DNA of 8,981 bases, taken from assembly GCA_014800065.1 (NCBI GenBank), contig JAAVGX010000058.1, forward strand, positions 1 through 8,981, given 5' to 3'. A program made the translations under genes and the position numbers. The notes below the pieces were generated by a model that ran no database searches, was not told the origin of the DNA, and was given only the letters and a program-made list of their open reading frames with translations. Origin of the DNA: Bacteroidales bacterium. GTDB taxonomy: Bacteria > Bacteroidota > Bacteroidia > Bacteroidales > Muribaculaceae. Below are positions 1 through 7,869 of this stretch, piece after piece; positions within the stretch are counted from its first letter, which is position 1, and the number at the start of each line of letters is the position of its first letter.

Positions 1-641
1 TAACCTTTCGATTCGGCACCCTTGAAAGCCGCGAGAGCCTCGGGGAGCATTTCAGCCTGCCAAGCAGCCAGGGCCTGGTTGTAGTAGATTTCACCGAAAA
101 CGGTGTCGGCGGGCACGTTGTTGAGCTTAGCCACGATTTCGGGAGTTTCGCCCATCTTGTTGAAGATGTTCCAAAGCTGGTAAGCGCCTTTGTAGTCCTG
201 AGCGTTGAACATGTCCACACCTGCTGAAGAATAGTCAGCGAAGTGAGAAGACATGGTACCGATCATGTCCTTGGTATATTTGGTTTTGGTCTTACCTTTA
301 GCATCGGTAACGGGGTCGAGGGGGAGGGCTTTCTGGAAGTAGTCGTAGCCTTGGATGAGGAGGTTGCCCATTTTGACGTCATCGCCGTCCTTGAGCTGAC
401 CGAGGGTTTTGAGGCCGAGCATCTTGTCGTACTCGCCGTAAGAAGCCTTGCCGGGAATGAAGTATGTCTGAGCCATACCTGCAGTTTCGGCGTCGGTGAA
501 AGCCGGAGTAATCACAGTGATTACTTCAGCGGCGGTTTTACCACCTTTCATAGCACGTTCAGCCTCTTTGAGGACTGCTACTTGTGCGGTTGCACCTACA
601 GTTGCACCAATAAGCAGTGCGCTGAGAAGGATTTTTTTCAT
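1..641 (-). CDS. Exported tetratricopeptide-repeat protein (3' end outside window)
   Basis: The minus-strand reading frame is open from an ATG at 641 to the window edge, giving 213 residues without a stop. It begins with a classic Sec signal peptide: MKK, a hydrophobic stretch (ILLSALLIGATVG), then a small-residue cleavage region ATAQ near residue 20. No cysteine follows, so it is probably periplasmic rather than a lipoprotein. The mature part is largely helical. Residues about 140-163 and 184-211 look like TPR helical hairpins (alternating Ala, Tyr and Leu, with NQALAAW and EALAAF). TPR domains usually mediate protein-protein contacts; no partner or catalytic role can be read here. An in-frame ATG two codons upstream (647) is an alternative start, but the MKK start gives the better signal peptide. 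The gene begins about 26 bp after the gyrA stop on the same strand, so co-transcription is likely. From memory, a TPR gene beside gyrA recurs in Bacteroidales; I could not check this. Confidence 0.85.
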   Translation of the reverse strand, partial: MKKILLSALLIGATVGATAQVAVLKEAERAMKGGKTAAEVITVITPAFTDAETAGMAQTYFIPGKASYGEYDKMLGLKTLGQLKDGDDVKMGNLLIQGYDYFQKALPLDPVTDAKGKTKTKYTKDMIGTMSSHFADYSSAGVDMFNAQDYKGAYQLWNIFNKMGETPEIVAKLNNVPADTVFGEIYYNQALAAWQAEMLPEALAAFKGAESKG

Positions 642-667
642 AAACATTTGATTTATGGTGATTTAAG

Positions 668-3298
668 TTAATTATCTTGATCCTCGTAAGCTTCGGGGGC
701 TATTCTGTCGATTTCGGCCGTTTCTTCGGCTTCGATTTCTTCGACATTTTCGCCGTCGTCGTCGATATCGGATTCGGATTCGCCTTCGGATTCGTTACCG
801 AGTTCGGGCAGCTCTTCGGCATCGGGTGCTACCTGTTCGACTTCGGTTTCGGGGTCGGAGTCGACCACGCATACGGAAGCGATGGCATCGTTTCGCTTGG
901 TGAGGTTGATGATGCGCACACCCTGAGTGTATCGGCCCATGATTCGGATGTCGGACACATGGAAACGGAGCACCACGCCGGAGCGGTTGATGATTACCAG
1001 GTCGTTATCATCATTAACGCTTAAGAAGCCAACAAGTTCTCCGGTCTTATCGGTTACGTTCATTGTCTTGACACCGCGGGCACCACGACGTGTGATTCGG
1101 TAGTCGTCGAGGTTGGAGCGCTTGCCGAATCCCTTTTCGGAGAGTACCATCACATTATTAGATGTGTTTTCGGGCATTGTGATGAGTCCGATAACGGCGT
1201 CGTCGGAGTCCTCATCGATACGCATGCCACGCACACCGGCGCTGACGCGACCCATAGCGCGGAGTTCGTTTTCGTTGAAGCGGATAGCGCGTCCGTGACG
1301 GTTGGCCATGAGTATTTCGCAGTTTCCGTCGGTGAGTTCCACGCCCACGAGGGTGTCGCCCTCACGGAGCACGATTGCCTTCTTACCCTTGGCGAGCACG
1401 CGAGCGTATTCGGAGAGGACGGTCTTCTTAATCAAGCCGTTAGCGGTGGCGAACACGAGGTAGTGCGAAGCGGTGTATTCGGGGTCGTTGAGCTGACGGC
1501 AGCTGATGTAGGCTCGCACGCGGTCGCCGGGCTCGATGTTGAGCAGGTTCTGCAGGGCGCGGCCCTTGTTGTTCTTGTCGGCCTTGGGCAGCTCGTAGAC
1601 ATGCATCTTGTACACCAGACCCTTGTCGGTGAAGAAGAGCATTGTGGAGCGCATATTTGCGGTGTAGATGTGCTCGATGAAGTCCTGGTCGCGAGTCTTG
1701 GAGCCTCGTGAGCCTACGCCGCCGCGGTTCTGGGCGCGGAATTCGGCCAGAGGAGTGGTTTTGATGTACCCCAGGTGGGAGATGGTGATGACCATGTCCT
1801 CGTCGTCGTAGTACTCTTCGGCACCGGCGGTACGGGCGGAGTATTTGATTTCGGTACGACGTTCGTCGCCGTATTTTTCTTCGATTTCGCGAAGTTCTTT
1901 CTTGATGAGTTCGCGGAGCACGTCGTCATCGGCCAGGATGAGCTCGAGTTCTTCGATTCGGGCGTGGATGTCGTCGATGTCCTTCTGGAGGCGATCCACA
2001 GCGAGGTTGGTGAGGGCACCCAGGCGCATGTCGATGATAGCTTGGGTCTGGGGGTCGGACAGGCTGAAGCGTTCGCTCAGACGCTGACGTGCCACTTCGG
2101 AGTTGGCGGAAGTTTTGATGATTTCAACCACCTCGTCGATATTCTGCACGGCTATGAGCAGACCTTCCAGGATGTGTGCACGTTCGCGGGCTTTGCGGAG
2201 CTCGAACTGAGTGCGGCGTGTCACCACTTCGCGGCGGTGGTCCACAAACGCCTGAAGTATCTCTTTGAGGTTGAGTGTTTTAGGACGGCCGTGCACCAGC
2301 GCAACGTTGTTTACGCTGAACGAGCTTTCCATGGCCGTCATCTTGTAGAGCTTGTTGAGAATCACACCGCTGTTGGCATCGGATTTGAGAGTGACCACGA
2401 TGCGCATGCCGCGGCGGTCGGATTCGTCGTTTACGTTGGCGATACCATCGATTTTCTTGTCGATTACCAGCTGGGCGATGCTCTTGATGAGCTCGGCGCG
2501 GTTCACGCCATAGGGTATTTCGGAGATAACGATCAGCTCGTGCTCCTTGCGGGTCTCGGTGTCGGCCTTTGCACGGATAACGATTCGACCGCGACCGGTT
2601 TCATATGCTTCCTTCACGCCATCGTAGCCGTAGATGGTGCCACCGGTGGGGAAGTCGGGCGCGGGGATAATCTTCATCAGCTCGGGGATGGTGATTTCAG
2701 GATTATCGAGCAGGGCGATGGATGCTTCGAGCGATTCCTTCAAGTTGTGGGGCGGCATATTTGTGGCCATACCCACAGCAATACCGCTTGCGCCATTGAC
2801 AAGCAGGTTGGGGAATCGAGTGGGGAGCACGGTGGGCTCCATGCGCTCATTATCGTAAGTAGGCTGGAAGTCAACGGTTTCAGCATCGATGTCGCGCAGC
2901 ATTTCTTCGCCGAGCTTTTCGAGGCGTACCTCGGTGTAACGCATCGCCGCGGGTCCGTCGCCGTCGATAGAGCCGAAGTTTCCGTGGCCGTCCACCAGGG
3001 TGTGGCGCAACGACCACCACTGAGCCATACGCACCACGGTGCCGTAGATGGAGGAGTCGCCATGGGGGTGATACTTACCCATCACCTCGCCCACGCAGTT
3101 GGCTGCTTTCTTGTGAGGTTTATTACTGGTATTGCCCATCTCGTTCATACCGAACAGCACGCGCCTGTGCACAGGCTTCATACCATCGCGAACATCCGGG
3201 AGGGCGCGAGACACTATCACCGACATTGAATAGTCGATGTAGGAGGTCTTCATCTGGTTTTCAATATTGACTTTAAAAATGCGGTCTTGATCAGACAT
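668..3298 (-). CDS. gyrA: DNA gyrase subunit A
   Basis: This is the GyrA subunit of the A2B2 type II topoisomerase that introduces negative supercoils using ATP hydrolysed by GyrB. The chosen ATG gives 876 residues. The N-terminal breakage-reunion domain contains [21 protein letters not shown] (from residue 19), the HPHGDSS helix (77-83) and AMRYTEVRL with catalytic Tyr121. A coiled-coil arm covers about residues 360-490. The C-terminal beta-pinwheel starts around the GyrA box QNRGGVG (523-529), and its repeated blades run to about 810. The last 64 residues (813-876) form a very acidic tail with 29 Asp/Glu. The frame also stays open to a GTG at 3343, adding 15 residues. I prefer ATG 3298 because it places the catalytic Tyr at 121 and the quinolone-region Ser at 82, one less than E. 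coli. Position 86 (E. coli Asp87) is Gly. A GyrA rather than ParC assignment rests on the GyrA box and the pinwheel. Confidence 0.97.
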   Translation of the reverse strand: MSDQDRIFKVNIENQMKTSYIDYSMSVIVSRALPDVRDGMKPVHRRVLFGMNEMGNTSNKPHKKAANCVGEVMGKYHPHGDSSIYGTVVRMAQWWSLRHTLVDGHGNFGSIDGDGPAAMRYTEVRLEKLGEEMLRDIDAETVDFQPTYDNERMEPTVLPTRFPNLLVNGASGIAVGMATNMPPHNLKESLEASIALLDNPEITIPELMKIIPAPDFPTGGTIYGYDGVKEAYETGRGRIVIRAKADTETRKEHELIVISEIPYGVNRAELIKSIAQLVIDKKIDGIANVNDESDRRGMRIVVTLKSDANSGVILNKLYKMTAMESSFSVNNVALVHGRPKTLNLKEILQAFVDHRREVVTRRTQFELRKARERAHILEGLLIAVQNIDEVVEIIKTSANSEVARQRLSERFSLSDPQTQAIIDMRLGALTNLAVDRLQKDIDDIHARIEELELILADDDVLRELIKKELREIEEKYGDERRTEIKYSARTAGAEEYYDDEDMVITISHLGYIKTTPLAEFRAQNRGGVGSRGSKTRDQDFIEHIYTANMRSTMLFFTDKGLVYKMHVYELPKADKNNKGRALQNLLNIEPGDRVRAYISCRQLNDPEYTASHYLVFATANGLIKKTVLSEYARVLAKGKKAIVLREGDTLVGVELTDGNCEILMANRHGRAIRFNENELRAMGRVSAGVRGMRIDEDSDDAVIGLITMPENTSNNVMVLSEKGFGKRSNLDDYRITRRGARGVKTMNVTDKTGELVGFLSVNDDNDLVIINRSGVVLRFHVSDIRIMGRYTQGVRIINLTKRNDAIASVCVVDSDPETEVEQVAPDAEELPELGNESEGESESDIDDDGENVEEIEAEETAEIDRIAPEAYEDQDN

Positions 3299-3370
3299 GT
3301 TCTTAGGGTCTATGTTGGGCGCATTCGGCAGAGGGAGAGACACACTGCCTTAAGGGCGCAAATAATCACA

Positions 3371-3402
3371 CAAAGGTACGAAATTATTTCGATGTGCGCA
3401 AA
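3371..3402 (-). promoter_or_regulatory. Probable housekeeping promoter of gyrA
   Basis: On the minus strand a -33 element TTTG (3402-3399) is followed by a 20-bp spacer and a full -7 element TACCTTTG (3378-3371). This matches the Bacteroidota sigma pattern TTTG-N19..21-TAnnTTTG. The predicted start near 3364 leaves about 65 nt of leader before the gyrA ATG. It lies between the stop of the upstream membrane-protein gene and gyrA, so gyrA need not depend on read-through. Confidence 0.75.
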
Positions 3403-3462
3403 TTATTTTTACTTTGCGCTCCACCAAAATAAAAGGCTGGAATATTTACCCGATCTGCGAGT

Positions 3463-4221
3463 TTATTTCTGACTGCGTGCTGCTCTGGAATTGCGGAAAC
3501 GGGCCAGGCCGAGCAGGAGGCGACGGAAGCCGGAGACGCTGTAGAGACATTTGTCGAACCAGCCCATGTGGGCGTGGATGAGTTTAACGAGTGCCCCGAC
3601 GTAAATCATTGCGAAGAGTGTGCCCCACCCTGTGACATTCCACATCCAACGATCGAAAAACACATAGCAGGAAATGATGGCCGATACCACCAGGCATACA
3701 TCCACCCATATTTTAATTGACGCGAAGGGTTTGGATGTAACGCGACTTATGGCGATAGGCAGCCCCTCGCCCGGCATCGTGATGGAGCCGCAACGAACCT
3801 CCATCGCCACGCCAAGTGCCATCACCGAGCAGCCGAGGAACTGCGCGAGCAGTTGCGCCGGAAGGGTGTCGATCGGCCAAGAGGCGGTCATAAGCATATT
3901 GATGTCAATCAGCACACCAAATACTGCGCCCACCACCAGCTGCAGCAGTTGCACGGGCTGGAATTTGCTCCGCAGCACCACAATCTGCCCCACTATCAGC
4001 AGGGCGTTGAGAATGTTGGTGTACATACCCAGGCTGAGCGGGGGCCCCAAGCCTTCGGATCCGGCAATAGTGAACGCCAGAGGCGTGGACGAAATGACAC
4101 TGCTGCCAAGATTGGAGCGTACGCAAAGCACCACGCCAAGCGTGAGTATGTAAAGCGATATTAATAAAAGAATGTGTTGCCAAATGAACCCGGCAACAGG
4201 ATTAGATTGTTTATTGTACAT
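3463..4221 (-). CDS. YczE/YyaS/YitT-family integral membrane protein
   Basis: This is a polytopic inner-membrane protein of 252 residues. Hydrophobic segments fall at about 12-34, 66-84, 90-110, 122-141, 171-190 and 197-215. The N-terminal stretch LGVVLCVRSNLGSSVISSTP (residues 28-47) resembles the G-x-A-L-x-V-x-A-x-LG-x-x-P signature of the YczE/YyaS/YitT group, and GSITMPGEGLPIAIS (145-159) fits the conserved second half of that family. The C-terminus is short and basic (RFRNSRAARSQK), consistent with a cytoplasmic tail. The family has no firmly established transport substrate that I know of, so none is proposed. The start is an ATG at 4221, 148 bp from the divergent clpC ATG. The gene is followed by a 164-bp gap and then gyrA on the same strand. 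The family call is by recognition of sequence pattern only. Confidence 0.8.
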   Translation of the reverse strand: MYNKQSNPVAGFIWQHILLLISLYILTLGVVLCVRSNLGSSVISSTPLAFTIAGSEGLGPPLSLGMYTNILNALLIVGQIVVLRSKFQPVQLLQLVVGAVFGVLIDINMLMTASWPIDTLPAQLLAQFLGCSVMALGVAMEVRCGSITMPGEGLPIAISRVTSKPFASIKIWVDVCLVVSAIISCYVFFDRWMWNVTGWGTLFAMIYVGALVKLIHAHMGWFDKCLYSVSGFRRLLLGLARFRNSRAARSQK

Positions 4222-4243
4222 ATCTCCATTGGAAAACCTATTG

Positions 4244-4251
4244 CAAAATTA
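4244..4251 (-). promoter_or_regulatory. Probable -7 box for the membrane-protein gene
   Basis: The minus strand reads TAATTTTG here, an exact match to the Bacteroidota -7 consensus TAnnTTTG. The predicted start near 4237 gives a leader of about 16 nt before the ATG at 4221. No clean TTTG stands at the usual -33 distance; the nearest candidate is a TTGT about 22 bp upstream. Confidence 0.5.
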
Positions 4252-4262
4252 CATAAAAAATC

Positions 4263-4273
4263 GCTAAAATAGC
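4263..4273. promoter_or_regulatory. Short palindrome, possible activator site upstream of clpC
   Basis: GCTA-AAA-TAGC is a perfect 4+4 inverted repeat. Its centre is about 78 bp upstream of the start predicted from the sigma-54 site, which is where enhancer-binding activators of sigma-54 often bind. It is short, and in AT-rich intergenic DNA it could be chance. A second palindrome, TTATATATAA, lies at 4305-4314. Confidence 0.2.
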
Positions 4274-4319
4274 ACAAGACCTCAATATTTAACATTCACG
4301 CACGTTATATATAAGCTTT

Positions 4320-4335
4320 TGGCACGATAATTGCA
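4320..4335 (+). promoter_or_regulatory. Sigma-54 (-24/-12) promoter upstream of clpC
   Basis: The sequence TGGCAC-GATAA-TTGCA matches the RpoN consensus TGGCAC-N5-TTGCW at every defined base. The invariant GG (4321-4322) and GC (4333-4334) are 12 bp apart, as required. The predicted transcription start is about 4346, leaving a 24-nt leader before the clpC ATG at 4370. No convincing TAnnTTTG housekeeping -7 box was found in the same gap on the plus strand. The match is seen directly; its use by RpoN is inference. Confidence 0.6.
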
Positions 4336-4369
4336 TAAATCAGTCAAAAGAAAATTCCGGATTTAGAAT

Positions 4370-6928
4370 ATGGAAAATAACCAGAAATACACCGAAGCAG
4401 CGCGTGCCCTTATCGAACGCCTGCGAAACCAATGTGCCAACCACGGCAACACGGCCATCATGCCGGAGCATCTGCTCTTAGAGCTGGCCACGCCGGGGTT
4501 GAAGTCCTATGAGCTCCTTGAGCGTCTCATAGGCACCGACCGCCTGGAGCAGCTGCGCAAGGAGCTCGACGAAGCACTCTTCGAACTCCCCGCCGGCTAC
4601 GACCGCGGTGCGGACTACTACAACCGTGTAGTGACCCTCATCATCAAGCTCGCCATCATCGAGGCTCGCTACCTGAAGGCTCCCTCGGTGGATGTGGAGC
4701 ACCTGCTCCTTTCGCTTTTCCACAGCAAGGAAGCTCGCGAAATGGCTCTGATTGTGCCCTTTATCGAAGCCGGCGTCCGCTATGAGGACCTCCGCCGCCA
4801 GGCTATGGCCGATAGCGAAGGAATGCGCCCGGTCGCCGATATGGAGTCGGCCGGCGACATCGAGGACTCAGCCACTCCCGCCGGTGCCGGTAGCGACGAA
4901 CCCGCCAAGAGCAAGGGCACTGCCCAACGCCGAAGCGGCCAGCGAAACGACACCCCCATGCTCGATAAGTTCGGCAACGATATGACCCGCGCCGCTCGCG
5001 AGGGTCGCCTTGACCCCGTGGTGGGACGCGAGGTGGAAATCGAACGCCTGGCGCAGATTCTGAGCCGTCGTAAAAAGAACAACCCCGTTCTGATTGGCGA
5101 ACCGGGTGTGGGCAAGAGCGCTATCGTGGAAGGCCTCGCTCTGCGAATTGTACAGCGACGCGTGAGCCGAATCCTCTTCGACAAGCGCGTAATATCGCTC
5201 GACATGGCCTCCCTCGTGGCCGGAACCAAGTACCGCGGCGAGTTCGAAGAGCGAGTGAAAGCAATCCTGAACGAACTGAGCAAGAATCCCGACGTGATTC
5301 TGTTCATCGACGAAATCCACACAATCGTGGGTGCCGGAAACGCTCAAGGCTCCATGGATGCCGCCAATATGCTCAAGCCCGCACTTGCCCGCGGTGAAAT
5401 TCAGTGCATCGGCGCCACTACTCTGGATGAATACCGAGTCAACATCGAAAAGGACGGCGCCCTCGAACGTCGATTCCAGAAAGTGATGGTGGAGCCTACC
5501 ACTGCGGAAGAAACTCTCACCATTCTCAATAATATCAAGGCCAAATACGAGGAACATCACGGCGTAAATTACACTCCCGAAGCCCTCGAAGCCTGTGTGA
5601 AGCTCACCGACCGATATATCTCCGACCGAAATTTCCCCGACAAGGCCATCGACGCTTTGGACGAAGCCGGTTCGCGTGTGAAAGTCACCAATATTATCAT
5701 CCCCGAGGACATCGACAAGATGGAGACTGAGCTGGCAGACATGAATACCCGCAAGCTCGAAGCGGCTCACCGTCGCGACTTCGCCGAAGCAACACGCCTG
5801 CGCAACCAGGTGAACGACCTTCAGGTGAAACTGGATGCCCGACGCGCCGAATGGGAACAGGAAATGAAGCAGAACCGCGAAACCGTCGATGCCGACAAGG
5901 TGGCGGAAGTAGTAGCGATGATGACCGGCGTGCCCATGCAGCGAATCGCTCAGGCCGAAGGTATCCGACTGCTCGAAATGGAACCCACCCTCAAGGGTGC
6001 CATCATAGGTCAGGACCCTGCAATCACAAAGATTGTAAAGGCCATCCAGCGCAATCGCCTCGGGCTCAAAGACCCCAACAAGCCAATCGGCACCTTCATG
6101 TTCCTTGGTCCGACCGGTGTGGGCAAAACTCACCTGGCCAAGAAACTCGCCGAATATCTCTTCGACTCGGCCGACACTCTCATCCGAATCGACATGAGCG
6201 AGTACATGGAGAAGTTCAGCGTGTCGCGCCTGATCGGTGCACCTCCGGGATATGTGGGCTATGAGGAAGGTGGACAGCTCACCGAAAAGGTGCGTCGCCA
6301 TCCGTACTCGGTGGTGCTTCTGGACGAAATCGAAAAGGCTCATCCCGATGTGTTCAACCTCCTGCTTCAGGTGATGGATGAAGGACGCCTCACCGACAGC
6401 CTCGGTCGTAGAATCGACTTCAAGAACACCATCATCATCATGACCTCCAATATCGGAACACGTCAGCTCAAAGAATTCGGCTCCGGCGTTGGCTTCAACA
6501 CCAAGGAAGTGGACCGCGAGTACAGTCACTCCGTGCTTACCAAGGCTCTCAGCAAGGCCTTTGCGCCCGAATTCCTCAACCGTATCGATGATGTGATCAT
6601 CTTCGAACCCCTCGACAAGGAGTCCATCTTCAAGATCATCGACATCGAGCTCAAGGGATTCTACAAGCGTATGGCCGACCTGGGCTACACCATTACCCTG
6701 AGCGACGACGCGAAGAACTTCATCGCCTCCAAGGGCTGCGACGTAAACTTCGGCGCTCGTCCCCTCAAGCGTGCCATCCAGAAGTACCTTGAGGACGAAC
6801 TGGCCGAACTCCTGCTCAGCTCTTCCATTTCGCTGGGCGACGAAATCCTCGTAGGGTTCGACCCCACCGAGCAAAAAATCGTCAGCCAGATAGTGGCCTC
6901 CGAGCAGCAACCTCAAATCGAACAGTAA
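4370..6928 (+). CDS. clpC: ATP-dependent Clp protease ATP-binding subunit ClpC
   Basis: This is an AAA+ unfoldase of 852 residues that feeds substrates into the ClpP peptidase in the cytoplasm. Domains run in order. The Clp N-domain pair spans about 1-145. A polar linker rich in Ala, Gly, Ser and Asp spans about 146-195. AAA-1 carries Walker A GEPGVGKS (243-250), pore-loop KYRG (287-290), Walker B VILFIDEI (309-316) and Arg-finger ERR (366-368). A short middle domain with a UVR-like segment (about 449-500, [20 protein letters not shown]) follows. AAA-2 carries Walker A GPTGVGKT (580-587), pore-loop GYVG (627-630), Walker [16 protein letters not shown] (647-661) and sensor-2 GARPLKR (795-801). 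The tripeptide VGF (707-709) in the AAA-2 loop is the ClpP-docking motif. That motif and the short middle domain separate it from the disaggregase ClpB. All key residues are intact. It is monocistronic, bounded by a sigma-54-like promoter and an intrinsic terminator. Confidence 0.95.
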   Translation: MENNQKYTEAARALIERLRNQCANHGNTAIMPEHLLLELATPGLKSYELLERLIGTDRLEQLRKELDEALFELPAGYDRGADYYNRVVTLIIKLAIIEARYLKAPSVDVEHLLLSLFHSKEAREMALIVPFIEAGVRYEDLRRQAMADSEGMRPVADMESAGDIEDSATPAGAGSDEPAKSKGTAQRRSGQRNDTPMLDKFGNDMTRAAREGRLDPVVGREVEIERLAQILSRRKKNNPVLIGEPGVGKSAIVEGLALRIVQRRVSRILFDKRVISLDMASLVAGTKYRGEFEERVKAILNELSKNPDVILFIDEIHTIVGAGNAQGSMDAANMLKPALARGEIQCIGATTLDEYRVNIEKDGALERRFQKVMVEPTTAEETLTILNNIKAKYEEHHGVNYTPEALEACVKLTDRYISDRNFPDKAIDALDEAGSRVKVTNIIIPEDIDKMETELADMNTRKLEAAHRRDFAEATRLRNQVNDLQVKLDARRAEWEQEMKQNRETVDADKVAEVVAMMTGVPMQRIAQAEGIRLLEMEPTLKGAIIGQDPAITKIVKAIQRNRLGLKDPNKPIGTFMFLGPTGVGKTHLAKKLAEYLFDSADTLIRIDMSEYMEKFSVSRLIGAPPGYVGYEEGGQLTEKVRRHPYSVVLLDEIEKAHPDVFNLLLQVMDEGRLTDSLGRRIDFKNTIIIMTSNIGTRQLKEFGSGVGFNTKEVDREYSHSVLTKALSKAFAPEFLNRIDDVIIFEPLDKESIFKIIDIELKGFYKRMADLGYTITLSDDAKNFIASKGCDVNFGARPLKRAIQKYLEDELAELLLSSSISLGDEILVGFDPTEQKIVSQIVASEQQPQIEQ

Positions 6929-6931
6929 AAG

Positions 6932-6955
6932 AAAGCTCCTTCGGGAGCTTTTTTT
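6932..6955 (+). terminator. Intrinsic terminator of clpC
   Basis: A perfect 8-bp stem AAAGCTCC / GGAGCTTT closed by a stable TTCG tetraloop is followed directly by a T-run. It begins 3 bp after the clpC stop codon, so transcription of clpC should end here and the genes to the right should need their own promoter. Confidence 0.92.
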
Positions 6956-7006
6956 GTTTCATATAGTTTAATGCCGGTATTTGATATGAAAATATTTGAG
7001 GCTATA

Positions 7007-7038
7007 TTTCGTAATACAAAATTTTATTCGTAATTTTA
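7007..7038 (+). promoter_or_regulatory. Possible higBA promoter with overlapping direct repeat
   Basis: TTTC (7007-7010), a 20-bp spacer and TAATTTTA (7031-7038) form a one-mismatch-per-box version of the Bacteroidota TTTG / TAnnTTTG promoter, with a predicted start near 7045 and a 20-nt leader to higB. The octamer TTCGTAAT occurs twice within it (7008-7015 and 7027-7034), 19 bp apart. Because HigA-type antitoxins usually repress their own promoter, the repeat is a candidate operator, though direct rather than inverted. Confidence 0.4.
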
Positions 7039-7064
7039 CAACATATTTAAGACTCAACCCTTTT

Positions 7065-7361
7065 ATGAATATAGTAGCAAAGAAGACTCTGGTTGATTAT
7101 TACCTCAAACATCCACAGGCAAAGGAAGCTCTTGAGGAATGGTATTCTAAAACTCGGAATAGCCACTGGACCTGCTTCGCTGATGTTAAGGCTACCTTCA
7201 ATTCAGTTGATAGTGTCGGTAATCAGCACTATGTTTTCAATATAAAGGGTAATGATTTCCGCTTGATTGTCGTAGTCCAATTCAAGCACGGATATGTGTT
7301 TATTAGGTTTATTGGCACTCACGCTGAATATGATAAAATTAAAGACGTATCACAGGTTTAA
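7065..7361 (+). CDS. higB: HigB-family type II toxin (mRNA interferase)
   Basis: This 98-residue protein resembles the HigB toxin family (RelE-like fold), members of which cleave mRNA on the ribosome when not bound by antitoxin. Family-typical features are visible: a basic N-terminal helix region (KKTLVDYYLKHPQAKEALEEWY), W35 in the SHWTCFADVKATF segment, the core YVFNIKGNDFRLIV (57-70) with R66, and the C-terminal FIGTHAEYDKI (82-92) with H86 and Y89. The frame extends upstream to an ATG at 6996, but 7065 gives the normal family length and removes an uncharacteristic hydrophobic extension. The stop lies 10 bp before the antitoxin start; toxin-first order is the normal higBA arrangement. By eye, GC is about 40%, well under that of clpC, which suggests acquisition by transfer. 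Whether it is active cannot be judged, but no key residue is obviously lost. Confidence 0.88.
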   Translation: MNIVAKKTLVDYYLKHPQAKEALEEWYSKTRNSHWTCFADVKATFNSVDSVGNQHYVFNIKGNDFRLIVVVQFKHGYVFIRFIGTHAEYDKIKDVSQV

Positions 7362-7371
7362 CAAGAGCCAT

Positions 7372-7749
7372 ATGGAAACGATCAAGACAAAAATTGAAAA
7401 TGAAACCCAATATAAATGGGCTATGGCTCGTATTGATGAATTGCTTCCGAAGGTTAATGATGAAACTCCGGACGATGATCCGAACAGCATTGAGCTCTAT
7501 CTTATCTCATCTCTTGTTGAGGAGTATGAGGATGTTCATTATCCCATCGGAAAGCCCTCGCTTATTGATATTCTGAAACTGAGAATGTATGAGATGGGGT
7601 TATCGCAGGCTGCTCTTGCAAAGAAGATAGGAGTTAGCCCGTCTCGTGTCTGTGATTTCTTGTCAGGAAAGAGTGAGCCGACAATTCAGGTCGGCAGACG
7701 CATCTCGAAAGAGTTGAATATTGACCCGGCTATCGTGCTTGGTGTCTGA
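7372..7749 (+). CDS. higA: HigA-family antitoxin, XRE-type DNA-binding protein
   Basis: This is a 125-residue antitoxin partner of the upstream HigB. The N-terminal half is helical and acidic (ETQYKWAMARIDELLPKV, then a DDD-containing stretch near 34-36) and matches the layout of the longer E. coli-type HigA, in which this region binds the toxin. The C-terminal half is an XRE/Cro-type helix-turn-helix at about 77-118: LSQAALAKKIGVSPSRVCDFLSGKSEP, then a helix with GRRISKELNI. Its expected roles are to neutralise HigB and repress the shared promoter. The frame extends upstream into higB as far as 7294, but the ATG at 7372 gives a clean intergenic gap and the family-like start MET-IKTKIENETQY. 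The stop codon at 7747-7749 abuts the permease remnant that follows. Confidence 0.88.
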   Translation: METIKTKIENETQYKWAMARIDELLPKVNDETPDDDPNSIELYLISSLVEEYEDVHYPIGKPSLIDILKLRMYEMGLSQAALAKKIGVSPSRVCDFLSGKSEPTIQVGRRISKELNIDPAIVLGV

Positions 7750-7869
7750 AAGCCGTTCTCGGTGATTCTGTCGTTTGTGGTCTGCACGAAGATTGGCGTT
7801 ATATTCGGCTTCTACCTCGCCGCAAAAGCGTCGAACCTCCATCCTATCGAAGCAATTCGCTACGAGTAA
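7750..7869 (+). pseudogene. C-terminal remnant of a MacB/FtsX-type ABC transporter permease
   Basis: Starting with the first codon after the higA stop, 39 codons read KPFSVILSFVVC, then TKIGVIFGFYLAAKASNL, then HPIEAIRYE, followed by TAA. The end is the hallmark C-terminus of MacB-like permeases: a last transmembrane helix, then G-x-x-FG-x-YPA-x-KA-x-x-L-x-PIEAIRYE. Here the normally conserved Pro after the Tyr is Leu, and an Ala stands where a Lys or Arg is usual, which fits decay. No start codon and no upstream part of the gene can be found; everything 5' is higBA. It is in frame with higA but separated by its TGA, so it is not translated as a fusion. The functional permease would export substrates such as peptides or antibiotics, or act in envelope transport; the remnant cannot. 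Confidence 0.75.

Noticed and set aside
2401..2460. CRISPR-like or tandem repeats in the window
   Set aside because: Apparent repetition of TCG/GAT words in gyrA reflects codon bias; no regularly spaced repeats were found on either strand.
1775..3229. Open frame of 484 codons on the plus strand opposite gyrA
   Set aside because: It is an antisense shadow of gyrA codon usage, rich in Val, His, Gly and Phe with no recognisable domain.
3299..3343. 15-residue N-terminal extension of GyrA from a GTG
   Set aside because: The ATG at 3298 matches the usual GyrA N-terminus and numbering; the extension (SLPLPNAPNIDPKN) is not family-like.
4868..6916. Open frame of 682 codons on the minus strand inside clpC
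   Set aside because: It is the antisense shadow of a GC-biased, highly conserved coding region; its translation resembles no protein family and clpC is intact on the other strand.
6986..7033. 15-codon frame MKIFEAIFRNTKFYS before higB, considered as the lost 5' end of the permease
   Set aside because: It is too short and only vaguely like an FtsX-type N-terminus; it overlaps the higBA promoter, so homology cannot be supported.
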